Below, one piece after another: positions 10,401 through 25,400 of a stretch of DNA of 64,000 nucleotides; position 1 is the first letter of the stretch, and every line of letters begins with the position of its first letter. Location: NCBI GenBank assembly GCA_963576735.1, contig OY755197.1, positions 10,304,501 through 10,368,500 of the forward strand, in the 5' to 3' direction. The DNA comes from Bedellia somnulentella. Its lineage: Eukaryota > Arthropoda > Insecta > Lepidoptera > Bedelliidae. The position numbers and the translations under genes are program-made. Below the pieces are notes generated by a model. That model was given only the letters and a program-made list of their open reading frames with translations, was not told the origin of the DNA and did not search any database.

Positions 10401-13400
10401 GGCAAACGTCTTGACGGCCTTTCGCTGGTGCCTTGGGAACGCGGTCGGTGCCTACTATGGGACGCAACTTGTGTTTGCACTTTTGCTGCGTCGCATCTGC
10501 CGGCGACATTTTGCGTTCAGGGGCTGCTGCTGAATCCGCTGCGGGGCTCAAGCATCGGAAGTATGAACAGCTCAAAGGAAACTATCTGTTTATTCCACTG
10601 GCCTTTGAAACTTCTGGTGCTTGGGGATCGGAAGCCCTAGCGTTTGTGTCGGCGTTGGGTAGGAGACTGAGGGAGCGGGGGCACGACAAGCGACCGGATT
10701 TCTATTTGGCACAGCGACTTTCAATTGCCATCCAGCGTGGGAATGCTGCGAGCATTACGGGTGCTTTCCCGTTGGGCTTTAGTTTTTAGTTTTAAGTGAC
10801 GAGGCTATTAGTTTATTTTATTATATTAGTTAAGTTTAGATTTAAGTGACTTTTTTATTGTATAATTTATATTTCTATAAGTAGGTTAAGTTGACATGAT
10901 ATTGTATTATATTGAAGAATTTTGTAAATTAATGTTTTTAGTTTATTAAAATATATTGTTTTAATTTTAACTAAATATACAATAATGAAATGTTATATAT
11001 ATTATGTAAGTTAAGAGTTTTACCTGTATTTCCTTCCCTCGGAGAGCCAGTGTAATGCAAGCGCACCACTTCCACCACCGAAATATATTTGTAAAGAGCG
11101 TGTCTGATGTCTTCCTCAGGGATCTCATCAGGGATGTCATACACGTATATGGTGAACGTTTTCTGTGGACGACATGGTATGGCGATCTGGGAAGAAGTAT
11201 TAGGTTATGTATGACTAACTGATCCGACAGACTTCGTACTGTCCAATTTGCTTATTACAAAACTTTAGGCGTTTCCTTGGTACTCTTAGTTCAATCAGGC
11301 GTGGATATTTTATTGGTAAATTTTTTCCGGGATGAAAAGTATCCTATTCGATAATTTGGGTCATTATCTAGCATTCTGCCAAATTTCATTCATATATATT
11401 ATATACTTGAGGAGCCTTTTCGCCTCAAACACACAAACATCTAAACTTTTACATTTATTATATTAATAGGATTAGAATGTTTTGTTCATGAAAACCTCAT
11501 ATGGGGATTATTACTAATAAATAAACGAAGGAGAAATAAAAGAAAAAAGAATTTCGAATTACTAGCCACTTGACACTTTAGCTCAATTGGCAGAGCGACG
11601 GGGCGTGGGTTCGATCCCCGCTGGCGTCGTTTTTCTTTTCTTCATTTATTAGTAACTATTATGTTAATTTAGATTCGTAACTTGAGAAAGGGGTTTTTAT
11701 GTAACTTAAGTTTATAACATTGTGAGCTTTTTTAGTGGAATCATAACAATATCACTAAGTAGATGACTCCTTCTCTGGTAAATTCTATTTCTATATATTC
11801 GGTTATCCACATTCGCAAAAGCCAAAAGTTTCAGAATAAGGAATTCCTCAACCATTGTTGGAAGATGAATGAGGACAACATTGTAAAACAAAGAATGGTT
11901 AGTGACGGGTCTCCAGCCACATACATACATATACTCACGGCTATAAATCCCTAGAAGGGGTAGCCAGAGCTAAGGAATTAGAAATTCCTCAACCACTTTT
12001 GGAAAGTTGAGTGGGGAAAAGATAGTAAAATAAAGGTTGTTGGTGATGGGTCTCCAACCGCATCGCCAAAAAATCCCTTAAAAGCCCCAATACCGTTAGT
12101 CGCCTCTTACGTACACCCATCGGTAGAAACGGGGTAGTGCTATTCTAAGCCGACACTACACAGCAATCACATATTAATCATATTATTCGCATAGTAATCA
12201 CGCCAAAACCCTAAGTGGCCTTTTACGTCACCCGCGGAAAATAATGCGTTACTGCTATTCTAAGCTGACATTACACAGCTAACCTAATAATCGTTTAACT
12301 CATATCCCTATTGTGTCCTGCATAAAATTTTATTAGTTTTTTAGTAAGCAAAAATGAATTGTTAAACCAATCTATGTATCAAAAATAATCAAAATAGATC
12401 CTTTAATTTTTATCAAAAACTTAATTTCCATAACTGAAAAGTCGTTATTGTAGAGAAAAATACCTACTAGTTTGTATTAACAACAAATATTTACGGGAAA
12501 AATGTAGTGATGAATGTTCATGTGATCGCTGTTCACAAAAAAAACTGTCATATCTCACTTCTCACATTCATATGACATACTCTATCTTACTTACCACATA
12601 CAACAAGTATAGTTTTAGAAGAGTAAAACTTTAAAAGGCATATTCGATGCTGATACTAACTAGACATTGTTTATACTACCTTCATGACAAACTAAATACT
12701 TTATTAAATACAAACATAGACATATACTTACGGCTATGAATCCCTTGAAGGGGTAGCCAGAGCTAAGAAATCAGAAATTCCTCAGCCACTTTTAGAAGTT
12801 GCATGGAGAAAAGATAGTGGAATAAAGGTTGTTGGTGATGGGTGTCCAACCTCATCGCCCAAAAATCCCTTAAAAGTCCCCAATACCGTTAGTCACCTCT
12901 TACGTACACCCACCGGAAGAAATGGGGTAGTGTTATTCAAAGCCGACACTATACAGCAAAATATAAAATAATATATTAAATAATTTGAGTGAATCATAAC
13001 ACAACATTGACCTACATGAAAGGTTGACTTTTATTGCTTATTTCTCAACCCGAATTATTTAACTCAAAATTTACCTTATAAATAAATAATTACCTTTCTA
13101 TAAAACCTCGAACCAGTAACCTTATGGAATCCTTTCTTGAAGACCATTTGGTAATCATCAATATGAGAGAACTTGAATAAGATTCCTGTTGCAGTTTTCG
13201 TGAGGGAAAAGCAGCCCTTAAACTCCATCTTTTCACATATAGTTGAGGCTTTCTCCATGCTTAATCCGTGTGAGGGAGTGAGGAGAAATGCTCCTTTAGT
13301 GAGGAAATGTTCGGTGTCAGATATGTCTGACTCACTTTCTCCCTTCATGAGAGTATGCATTTGTTCCTTCCACATGTATCCGTCAGACATCTATAAAAAT

Positions 13401-16400
13401 AACAAAGTGTGTATTTATCTGTTGAATATCGGCTAAGAATAGCACTAAATTATTTCTGCCCAAGGGAAAAGGGGCAGTTTAGGGTTTTCGGATTTTTAAT
13501 TTATTGTTGGCAATATGGCCATCACTAACCATAACCATCTTTTATTTTATTGCTGTGTAGTGTCAACTTAGAATAGCACTACCCCATTTCTTCCGGTAGG
13601 TGTACGTAAGAGGCGACTAACGGTTTTGGAGCTTTTGAGGGATTTTTGGGCGATGCAGTTGGAGACCCATCACCAACAACCTTTATTTCACCATCTTTTC
13701 CCCACGCAACTTCCAAAAGTGGCTGAGGAATTTCTAATTCCTTAGCTCTGGCTACCCCTTCTAGGGATTTATAGCCGTGAGTATATGTATGTATGTATTT
13801 AGCTGTTAAATAGCGGCTTAGAATAGCACTAATTTTTTTCTGCCCAAGAGAAAAGGGGCAATTTAGGGTTTTCGGATTTTTAATTTATTGTTGGCAATAT
13901 GGCCATCACTAACCATAACCATCTTTTAATTTAAATTCTTATCTTCATTTATCTTCCGAAATTGGGAGAGAATTTCTCATTCTTTAGGTCTAGCTGCCCC
14001 TTTAACTTGATTTTAGCCATAGTTTCGTGTACGTGTAACTGTATTACGAATTGAATTAGAAAGAAAGAAAGAGAGTGAGACATTTATTCGCTGTGCAGAA
14101 CATTGAAAAATAACATTAATAGAAAAAAAAACAACACATTATTCAATTCTCAAAGCTAGAAAACAAAAGTAAACAAGAAAAAACATACAAATATAATATT
14201 TAGAAGGCAAGGCCCTCTGCACAGCGAAACGGTGCTGCCTCAGCATTACGTTGTGAGCTTTGGAAGCTCACAACACTGATTTTCAGTCAGCACCGACTCA
14301 AGTGACATTGCGAGCATTACACCATACGGAACAGATTATTGGACATGCATACAAAAAGTTTATACAAATTTAAACAACATAATTCACACTTGATATTTTG
14401 ATTTTTACAATTGAACTGTATGTACTAAATAAACAAAGATAAATAATAATTATAGAATAAAATATACAGATATAGAATACGAATATATAACTGTCGCACT
14501 ATAAGATAACAGAAATATATCCACATATATATAAACACACATACACATATATATACACACATACATATGACATAACATAGTGATATGATACATGTAATGA
14601 TTTATAGGCATAATAAGATATAAAAGCATAATCATAAACGGGAATCTGCAGGCAGGACATTGCGGGATGGGTTTTGCTGTGCCAGCAAGAGTAATCTCTA
14701 AGCTTACGCCTAAAAGTTTCCCTACTAATTTTCCCTAATTATTGACTCTCCCATTTAGCACACCATCATTAATCCGTGTCTACTGTAGAAATTGCGGTAT
14801 TTAAATTTCATAATGTGCGTTGTCTTTTCATAACGCAGTCAGTGATGGATATTTTTTACTTACCATCAGGCACATACATAGATACATATACTCACGGCTA
14901 TAAATCCCTTGACGGGGTAGCCAGAGCTTTGGAATGAGAAATTCCGCTGCCACTTTTGGAAACTTGTATGGGGAAAAGATGGTAAAATAAAGGTTGTTGG
15001 TGATGGGTCTCCAAAAATCCCTTAAAAGCCCCCAATACCATTAGTCGCCTCTTACGTACACCCACCGGAAGAAATAGGGTAGTGCTATTCTAAGCCGGCA
15101 CTACACAGCAATGTATTTCAGGCACAATGTATTTATAATACCGTTCAAAATTAAATTTACTCATCACTTTGAAACCAACTATATAGAAGTGTAAATAATT
15201 TCTAAAGTACACTTTTGGTAAATAATGAAGGCGAAATAACCAAATAAATGATCATTCGTGATTGATTTGACCACACAATAATTATTTAAATAGTCCGGAC
15301 CCCTGCATATATGCCACTGTGGGTGATCAATTTTTTAACCCTTTATCCCAATAGCTCTAAGCCGACACAACATGGTAATCTAAGCCTGCATCTCGTACAT
15401 ACCATATAATCACGGCTATCCCGCGCCGTGTAGTGTCGGCTTAGAATAACACTACCCCATTTCTACTCGGGGTGATCGTAATAGGCGACTAAGGGTATAG
15501 GGGCTTTTTAAGTGATTTTTGGGCGATGTGGTTGGAGACCCGTCATCAAAAACATTTATTATTACCATCTTTTCCCCAATCAACTTCCAAAAGTGGCTGA
15601 AGAATTTCTTATTCCAAAGCTCTGGCTACCCCGTTTAGGGATTTATAGCCGTGAGTATATGTATGTATTTATGTATGTATCGCAAATAGCTATAGCCAGC
15701 ACTTAAGAGTTACAAATACATCAGCCACGTTGAGTCAATATCTATACTTATAATAAATCTGTAGAGAGGTCAATTCTGTACATGAAATATATTTTCAAAA
15801 TAACTATCTGGGGGTGATTAGGGATCGATACTGATGCCAAAAATGCAATCAGTAAAATTTTTGTCTGTCTGTCTGTCTGTCTGTCGGTTTGTATGTGCCT
15901 TATGGAAAAAAAAACTACGCGACGGATTTTAACGAAACTTGGTACAATTATTCTTCATACTTCTAGGCAGGTTTTTGTATACTTTCCAGCAGAGTAGTAA
16001 AGGGGAATTTTGGGAAATTTCGGGAAAACGGGAGAAGTTACTCCATTTTTTAAGCTTCCGTCGCGTGTGCAGCCTTAATGGTTAAACTTACATAGAAATC
16101 ATGTATGACGGAAATATTTTTCATAAAATTATCTAAAAAAAAATCTACAACAGTTTATGTCTATCTTTTATGGTTGACTCACAATAACACGTGTAATTCC
16201 TGATAGCTTAGCAGTTCGGAACATTTTGATTACATTTGTTTACTCTTACGTTTGTAAACCTCTCACTCATCCCTAATTTAAAAAAGGTAACATTATTACC
16301 TATTCAACAAAAAAAGAATCATAGAAATCGATAGAGAAACACCGAAATTATACATAAAATAAGCCATCGCGCCCGTGACCAAAACCAAATCTTTACTAAT

Positions 16401-19400
16401 TTACATATAACATACTAGATGGCGCCAGTAGTTGCATCCTACATCACGTAATGATTTATTTTTTAGATTGTTATAAATACTTCATAACGTTTTAGTCCAA
16501 AATTTGCTATTAAACGGAAATACTGAACCGTTCATAAAAGCGCACTCAAAATCACCAAACTACATTGTTTAGGGAGTGCTATAAATTTAATAAATTGAAA
16601 ACATTGCGCTAAATTTCACAATGCTTGAGCAGTGACTGAAGAAAGAAACCTCAGATATTTAAAAAAACAACGCTACCCGTGTGAAGCTGGGCCGATCCAC
16701 TAGTTATAAAATAAAGGGTTATTGCTTTGGGTCTCCAGCAACATCGCCCAACAATAATTATAATAAAAAAAACGGAATAACCTTAGTTGCCTCTACCAAA
16801 CCTCTACCAAAAAACCGTAAGAAGAAATGGGTAGTGCTATTTGAAGTGTACATCTGCTCAGCAATCATACTACATACGCCAATACTATCTTTGAACTTAT
16901 GTATTTGTTAAATCTTCAATCCATACCCCTTTATTCTTTAAAATGATTACGCCAGCCATTTTTGAGAGACTCTCTATGTATTTTCAGTGAAACGTGATTA
17001 TGATTACTTACTTTGCTTTTACTTTAGGTAAATGCGACGTGAAAGTATGAATATATTTCATTCTCTACATCTCTTACCAATTCACTTTAATTTTCAATCT
17101 TAACCTCATAAAAATATACATTAATAAACCCGTTCTTAAAAAATATGTCTTGAAAGATAAATCCAATCCGGAAATTGATTATAAAAGAATATTAAGATCG
17201 CAATTACTAATCGCATTTCAATCATGCGTCCAATAAGTATCGTCAGCAAAAGTAATTTTATCTGATGTCATAAAATGAGCATTGTGGGACAGATATTTTT
17301 GATGTTATAAGATCGCGGGAAAAGTTTCTAGGATATTATAAATTGGCATTCAATACTCGCTGCCTACCAAAAATGACAATTAATCGCGTAACATACATTC
17401 ATATACTCATGCCCATTAATTCCAAAAAGGGGTAGCCAGAGCTTCAGAGCTAGGAACTCCTCAGCCACATTTGGAATTGGATAGCGTCAAGATGTTGGAA
17501 AGAAAGTATCGTTGGTGATGGGTCTCTAACTTAAAAACTCATACCCTTAATCGCCTCTTACGACACCCGTGGGTAGAAAGGGGTAGTGACATTCTAAGCC
17601 GGCACTAAACGGCAAATCGCGTTAAGATAATCTTGGCTATATTTACAAGAGGGTTAAAAGTTTAAGAATTACTTAGCTTTGCTTCAGTTACAGATATTTT
17701 TAATACAATGTACGTAAAAAACAGGTGAAAATTTAAAATTACTGTATGTGAAACTCTTGTGCTGTGTGGTGCCGGTTTAAAATAGCACTAGTCTATTTCA
17801 TTGAAAAGCCAATGGTTATAAGTGATTGTTGGGCGACGTGGAGCCAACAATAACAAGCCTTTATTTTATAATCTTTTCCCTACTTAACTTTTTAATGTCG
17901 CCCAAATATTACATACAATAAATCCCTAAAACCTCAGGTCATATTTCTGAAAAACTCAAATAAATAAAAATGATTTTGGGTAGCTATTCTAATCGCTTTA
18001 CAAAACATACATACATACATATACTCACGGCTATATTTCCCTAGAAGGGGTAACTAGAGCTAAGGAATTATAAATTCCTCAGCCAGTTTTGGAAGTTGAG
18101 TGTGGAAAAGATGGTAAAAATAAAGGTTTTTGGTGATGGGTCTCCTACCGCATCGCCCATAAATCCAATAAAAAGCCCCAATACCCTTAGTCGCCTCTTA
18201 CGACACCCGTGGGTAGAAAGGGGTAGCGACATTCTAAGCCGGCACTACACGGTATTTACAAAACGTTTATATTAAAACCAATTTGGTTACAACTAATTTG
18301 TTTTTTTATGTGATCTTATACTAATAACTTTTACGGAATTATTTCTATACTAGCTTCACGTCCACGGCTTCGGCCGCGTGGAATTCGGTTATAGTGCGGT
18401 AATTAGAATGTTTTTGTTCATGAAAACCTCAGATTTATTCATCCTCTATTTATTAGTTACATTGCGGTACAAAGCACAACTATAAGAAAACTTCTTATAC
18501 CCACGATATCCCTCGGGAATATAATTTTTTTGCGGGATAAAAAGTACTCTATTATTTAATCCGGACTTCTAACAAAATTTCAAAGCAATCGGTTCAGTAG
18601 TTACGGCGAGAAAGCGGAACAAATAAAACAAACAAACTGACTTTCCGATTTATAATATCAGTAAGGATTATCCTTCCTTTTAAAAACAAAAATCAAATTA
18701 TTTAAAAAATCTAGAATTAATGTTAATAATAAAACATGCTGACCGTACCCTCAGGCAAGCGCACGTACCAATTCTCCACCGATCCATATCGTCATTACCT
18801 TTGTCATTGAATTACTGTCGTCTCGACTTGTTCATAAATATATTTAGAAACGGGCCATTGTTGTGACGTTAATTAATGTGTAGTATCAGCTTAGAACAGC
18901 ACTTCTGAATTTCACAAAAAAATTCCTTGTAGTAAATAAAGAGTAACTAAGTATTAATTTATAAGAAGTAAACCTCACATTATGTTTTCATGAACAAAAA
19001 CATTCTAACCACTTCTTTTTTTCCCGTGGATTGCAAGAGACGATTAAGGATATTGTTGCTTTTTAAGTACCTAGTTTTTGGCTGATGCGGTTGGACACTC
19101 ATCGATAAAAACCTATATTCTAAAATCTTTTCCCCACAATTTTTTTAAAGTGGCTGAGGAAATTCTTATTCTGAAGCTTTGGCTACCCTTTCTGAGGATT
19201 TATAGCCGTGCCTTTATGTATGTGTGCTGACCGGTGTGAAGTTAGCGGCCGATTTCAGCGGCCGATTATAACCCGACCAAATTAAGAAGTTTTTTTTTAA
19301 TTAACTAAGAAATGGAAATAAACGTCCAAAAATCAATGATTTTGATATGATTATCTAAATCTGATCCTTTCAGTCACCAGGAAAAGGCTTTTCCACTAGA

Positions 19401-22400
19401 AGAAAGACGTAACTGCGGATTCCAATGTAATTATTTAAAAAAAACTAGCTCCATTTAACAATTCAAGATTCTCAACTAGCCGCAATAATACTTAAAAACT
19501 AGGTTAATTTGATGGCCTACAACATAGGCTTTTCAGGAGAGCTATGCTCATCAATAGTATTGCCTGTCTTCATATAGCCAAAGAGCTATGAATGAAGTAG
19601 AGTGGAAATTTAACAAATTTCTTTTATCAACAATATTCGATCGCCTTTCATAACTAAACGATTTCTGGTAACACTTTGACGCTAGGTTTATTGGATAGCC
19701 TAGATTATAGGCTTTTCAAAAACACTATGCACATTTATAGTATTGCCTGTCTTCATATAGCCAAAGAGCTATGAATGAAGTAGAGTGGAAATTTAACAAA
19801 TTTCTTTAATCAACAATATTCGATCGCCTCTCACAACTAAACGATTTCTGGTAACACTTTGACGCTAGGTTTATTGGATAGCCTAGATTATAGGCTTTAC
19901 AAAAAGACTATGCTCATCAATAGTATTGCCTGTCTTCATATAGCCAAAGAGCTATGAATGAAGTAGAGTGGAAATTTAACAAATTTCTTTTATCAACAAT
20001 ATTCGATCGCCTCTCACAACTAAACGATTTCTGGTAACACTTTGAAGCTAGGTTAATTGGATAGCCTAGATTATAGGCTTTACAAAAAGACTATGCTCAT
20101 TAATAGTATTGCCTGTCTTCATATAGCCAAAGAGCTATGAATGAAGTAGAGTGGAAATTTAACAAATTTCTTTTATCAACAATATTCGATCGCCTCTCAC
20201 AACTAAACACTATGCACATTTATAGTATTGCCTGTCTTCATATAGCCAAAGAGCTATGAATGAAGTAGAGTGGAAATTTAACAAATTTCTTTAATCAACA
20301 ATATTCGATCGCCTCTCACAACTAAACGATTTCTGGTAACACTTTGACGCTAGGTTTATTGGATAGCCTAGATTATAGGCTTTACAAAAAGACTATGCTC
20401 ATCAATAGTATTGCCTGTCTTCATATAGCCAAAGAGCTATGAATGAAGTAGAGTGGAAATTTAACAAATTTCTTTTATCAACAATATTCGATCGCCTCTC
20501 ACAACTAAACGATTTCTGGTAACACTTTGACGCTAGGTTAATTGGATAGCCTAGATTATAGGCTTTACAAAAAGACTATGCTCATCAATAGTATTGCCTG
20601 TCTTCATATAGCCAAAGAGCTATGAATGAAGTAGAGTGGAAATTTAACAAATTGCTTTAATCAACAATATTCGATCGCCTCTCACAACTAAACGATTTCT
20701 GGTAACACTTTGACGCTAGGTTAATTGGATAGCCTAGATTATAGGCTTTACAAAAACATTATGCACATTTATAGTATTGCCTGTCTTCATATAGCCAAAG
20801 AGCTATGAATGAAGTAGAGTGGAAATTTAACAAATTTCTTTTATCAACAATATTCGATCGCCTCTCACAACTAAACGATTTCTGGTAACACTTTGAAGCT
20901 AGGTTAATTGGATAGCCTAGATTATAGGCTTTACAAAAAGACTATGCTCATTAATAGTATTGCCTGTCTTCATATAGCCAAAGAGCTATGAATGAAGTAG
21001 AGTGGAAATTTAACAAATTTCTTTTATCAACAATATTCGATCGCCTCTCACAACTAAACACTATGCACATTTATAGTATTGCCTGTCTTCATATAGCCAA
21101 AGAGCTATGAATGAAGTAGAGTGGAAATTTAACAAATTTCTTTAATCAACAATATTCGATCGCCTCTCACAACTAAACGATTTCTGGTAACACTTTGACG
21201 CTAGGTTTATTGGATAGCCTAGATTATAGGCTTTACAAAAAGACTATGCTCATCAATAGTATTGCCTGTCTTCATATAGCCAAAGAGCTATGAATGAAGT
21301 AGAGTGGAAATTTAACAAATTTCTTTTATCAACAATATTCGATCGCCTCTCACAACTAAACGATTTCTGGTAACACTTTGACGCTAGGTTAATTGGATAG
21401 CCTAGATTATAGGCTTTTCAAAAACACTTTGCACATTAATAGTATTGCCTGTCTTCATATAGCCAAAGAGCTATGAATGAAGTAGAGTGGAAATTTAACA
21501 AATTGCTTTAATCAACAATATTCGATCGCCTCTCACAACTAAACGATTTCTGGTAACACTTTGACGCTAGGTTAATTGGATAGCCTAGATTATAGGCTTT
21601 ACAAAAACATTATGCACATTTATAGTATTGCCTGTCTTCATATAGCCAAAGAGCTATGAATGAAGTAGAGTGGAAATTTAACAAATTTCTTTTATCAACA
21701 ATATTCGATCGCCTCTCACAACTAAACGATTTCTGGTAACACTTTGACGCTAGTATTATTAAATAGCCTAGATTATAGGCTTTTCAAAAACATTATGCAC
21801 ATTTATAGTATTGCCTGTCTTCATATAGCCAAAGAGCTATGAATGAAGTAGAGTGGAAATTTAACAAATTTCTTTAATCAACAATATTCGATCGCCTCTC
21901 ACAACTAAACGATTTCTGGTAACACTTTGACGCTAGGTTAATTGGATAGCCTAGATTATAGGCTTTACAAAAAGACTATGCTCATTAATAGTATTGCCTG
22001 TCTTCATATAGCCAAAGAGCTATGAATGAAGTAGAGTGGAAATTTAACAAATTTCTTTTATCAACAATATTCGATCGCCTCTCACAACTAAACACTATGC
22101 ACATTTATAGTATTGCCTGTCTTCATATAGCCAAAGAGCTATGAATGAAGTAGAGTGGAAATTTAACAAATTTCTTTAATCAACAATATTCGATCGCCTC
22201 TCACAACTAAACGATTTCTGGTAACACTTTGACGCTAGGTTAATTGGATAGCCTAGATTATAGGCTTTTCAAAAACACTTTGCACATTAATAGTATTGCC
22301 TGTCTTCATATAGCCAAAGAGCTATGAATGAAGTAGAGTGGAAATTTAACAAATTTCTTTAATCAACAATATTCGATCGCCTCTCACAACTAAACGATTT

Positions 22401-25400
22401 CTGGTAACACTTTGACGCTAGGTTAATTGGATAGCCTAGATTATAGGCTTTTCAAAAACATTATGCACATTTATAGTATTGCCTGTCTTCATATAGCCAA
22501 AGAGCTATGAATGAAGTAGAGAGGAAATTTAACAAATTGCTTTAATCAACAATATTCGATCGCCTCTCACAACTAAACGATTTCTGGTAACACTTTGACG
22601 CTAGGTTAATTGGATAGCCTAGATTATAGGCTTTACAAAAACATTATGCACATTTATAGTATTGCCTGTCTTCATATAGCCAAAGAGCTATGAATGAAGT
22701 AGAGTGGAAATTTAACAAATTTCTTTTATCAACAATATTCGATCGCCTCTCACAACTAAACGATTTCTGGTAACACTTTGACGCTAGTATTATTGGATAG
22801 CCTAGATTATAGGCTTTTCAAAAACATTATGCACATTTATAGTATTGCCTGTCTTCATATAGCCAAAGAGCTATGAATGAAGTAGAGTGGAAATTTAACA
22901 AATTTCTTTAATCAACAATATTCGATCGCCTCTCACAACTAAACGATTTCTGGTAACACTTTGACGCTAGGTTAATTGGATAGCCTAGATTATAGGCTTT
23001 ACAAAAAGACTATGCTCATCAATAGTATTGCCTGTCTTCATATAGCCAAAGAGCTATGAATGAAGTAGAGTGGAAATTTAACAAATTTCTTTTATCAACA
23101 ATATTCGATCGCCTCTCACAACTAAACGATTTCTGGTAACACTTTAAAGCTAAGTTAATTAAATAGCCTAGATTATAGGCTTTTCAAAAACATTATGCAC
23201 ATTTATAGTATTGCCTGTCTTCATATAGCCAAAGAGCTATGAATGAAGTAGAGTGGAAATTTATCAAATTTCTTTTATCAACAATATTCGATCGCCTCTC
23301 ACAACTAAACGATTTCTGGTAACACTTTGACGCTAGGTTAATTGGATAGCCTAGATTATAGGCTTTACAAAAAGACTATGCTCATCAATAGTATTGCCTG
23401 TCTTCATATAGCCAAAGAGCTATGAATGAAGTAGAGTGGAAATTTAACAAATTTCTTTAATCAACAATATTCGATCGCCTCTCACAACTAAACGATTTCT
23501 GGTAACACTTTGACGCTAAGTTTATTGGATAGCCTAAATTAAAGGCTTTTCAAAAACACTATGCACATTTATAGTATTGCCTGTCTTCATATAGCCAAAG
23601 AGCTATGAATGAAGTAGAGTGGAAATTTAACAAATTTCTTTAATCAACAATATTCGATCGCCTCTCACAACTAAACGATTTCTGGTAACACTTTGACGCT
23701 AAGTTTATTGGATAGCCTAGATTATAGGCTTTACAAAAAGACTATGCTCATCAATAGTATTGCCTGTCTTCATATAGCCAAAGAGCTATGAATGAAGTAG
23801 AGTGGAAATTTAACAAATTTCTTTAATCAACAATATTCGATCGCCTCTCACAACTAAACGATTTCTGGTAAAACTTTGACGCTAGGTTAATTGGATAGCC
23901 TAGATTATAGGCTTTACAAAAACACTATGCACATTTATAGTATTGCCTGTCTTCATATAGCCAAAGAGCTATGAATGAAGTAGAGTGGAAATTTAACAAA
24001 TTTCTTTAATCAACAATATTCGATCGCCTCTCACAACTAAACGATTTCTGGTAACACTTTGACGCTAGGTTAATTGGATTGAAGAAATTTGTTGAATTTC
24101 CACTCTACTTCATTCATAGCTCTTTGGCTATATGAAGACAGGCAATACTATTGATGAGCATAGTCTTTTTGTAAAGCCTATAATCTAGGCTATCCAATTA
24201 ACCTAGCGTCAAAGTGTTACCAGAAATCGTTTCGTTGTGAGAGGCGATCGAATATTGTTGATAAAAGAAATTTGTTAAATTTCCACTCTACTTCATTCAT
24301 AGCTCTTTGGCTATATGAAGACAGGCAATACTATTAATGAGCATAGTCTTTTTGTAAAGCCTATAATCTAGGCTATCCAATTAACCTAGCGTCAAAGTGT
24401 TACCAGAAATCGTTTAGTTGTGAGAGGCGATCGAATATTGTTGATTAAAGAAATTTGTTAAATTCCCACTCTACTTCATTCATAGCTCTTTGGCTATATG
24501 AAGACAGGCAATACTATAAATGTGCATAATGTTTTTGAAAAGCCTATAATCTAGGCTATCCAATAAACCTAGCGTCAAAGTGTTACCAGAAATCGTTTAG
24601 TTGTGAGAGGCGATCGAATATTGTTGATAAAAGAAATTTGTTAAATTTCCACTCTACTTCATTCATAGCTCTTTGGCTATATGAAGACAGGCAATACTAT
24701 TGATGAGCATAGTCTTTTTGTAAAGCCTATAATCTAGGCTATCCAATTAACCTAGCGTCAAAGTGTTACCAGAAATCGTTTAGTTGTGAGAGGCGATCGA
24801 ATATTGTTGATTAAAGAAATTTGTTAAATTTCCACTCTACTTCATTCATAGCTCTTTGGCTATATGAAGACAGGCAATACTATAAATGTGCATAGTGTTT
24901 TTGAAAAGCCTATAATCTAGGCTATTTAATTAACTTAGCTTTAAAGTGTTACCGGAAATCGTTTAGTTGTGAGAGGCGATCGAATATTGTTGATAAAAGA
25001 AATTTGTTAAATTTCCACTCTACTTCATTCATAGCTCTTTGGCTATATGAAGACAGGCAATACTATAAATGTGCATAGTGTTTTTGTAAAGCCTATAATC
25101 TAGGCTATCCAATTAACCTAGCGTCAAAGTGTTACCAGAAATCGTTTAGTTGTGAGAGGCGATCGAATATTGTTGATTAAAGAAATTTGTTAAATTTCCA
25201 CTCTACTTCATTCATAGCTCTTTGGCTATATGAAGACAGGCAATACTATAAATGTGCATAGTGTTTTTGAAAAGCCTATAATCTAGGCTATTTAATTAAC
25301 TTAGCTTTAAAGTGTTACCGGAAATCGTTTAGTTGTGAGAGGCGATCGAATATTGTTGATAAAAGAAATTTGTTAAATTTCCACTCTACTTCATTCATAG

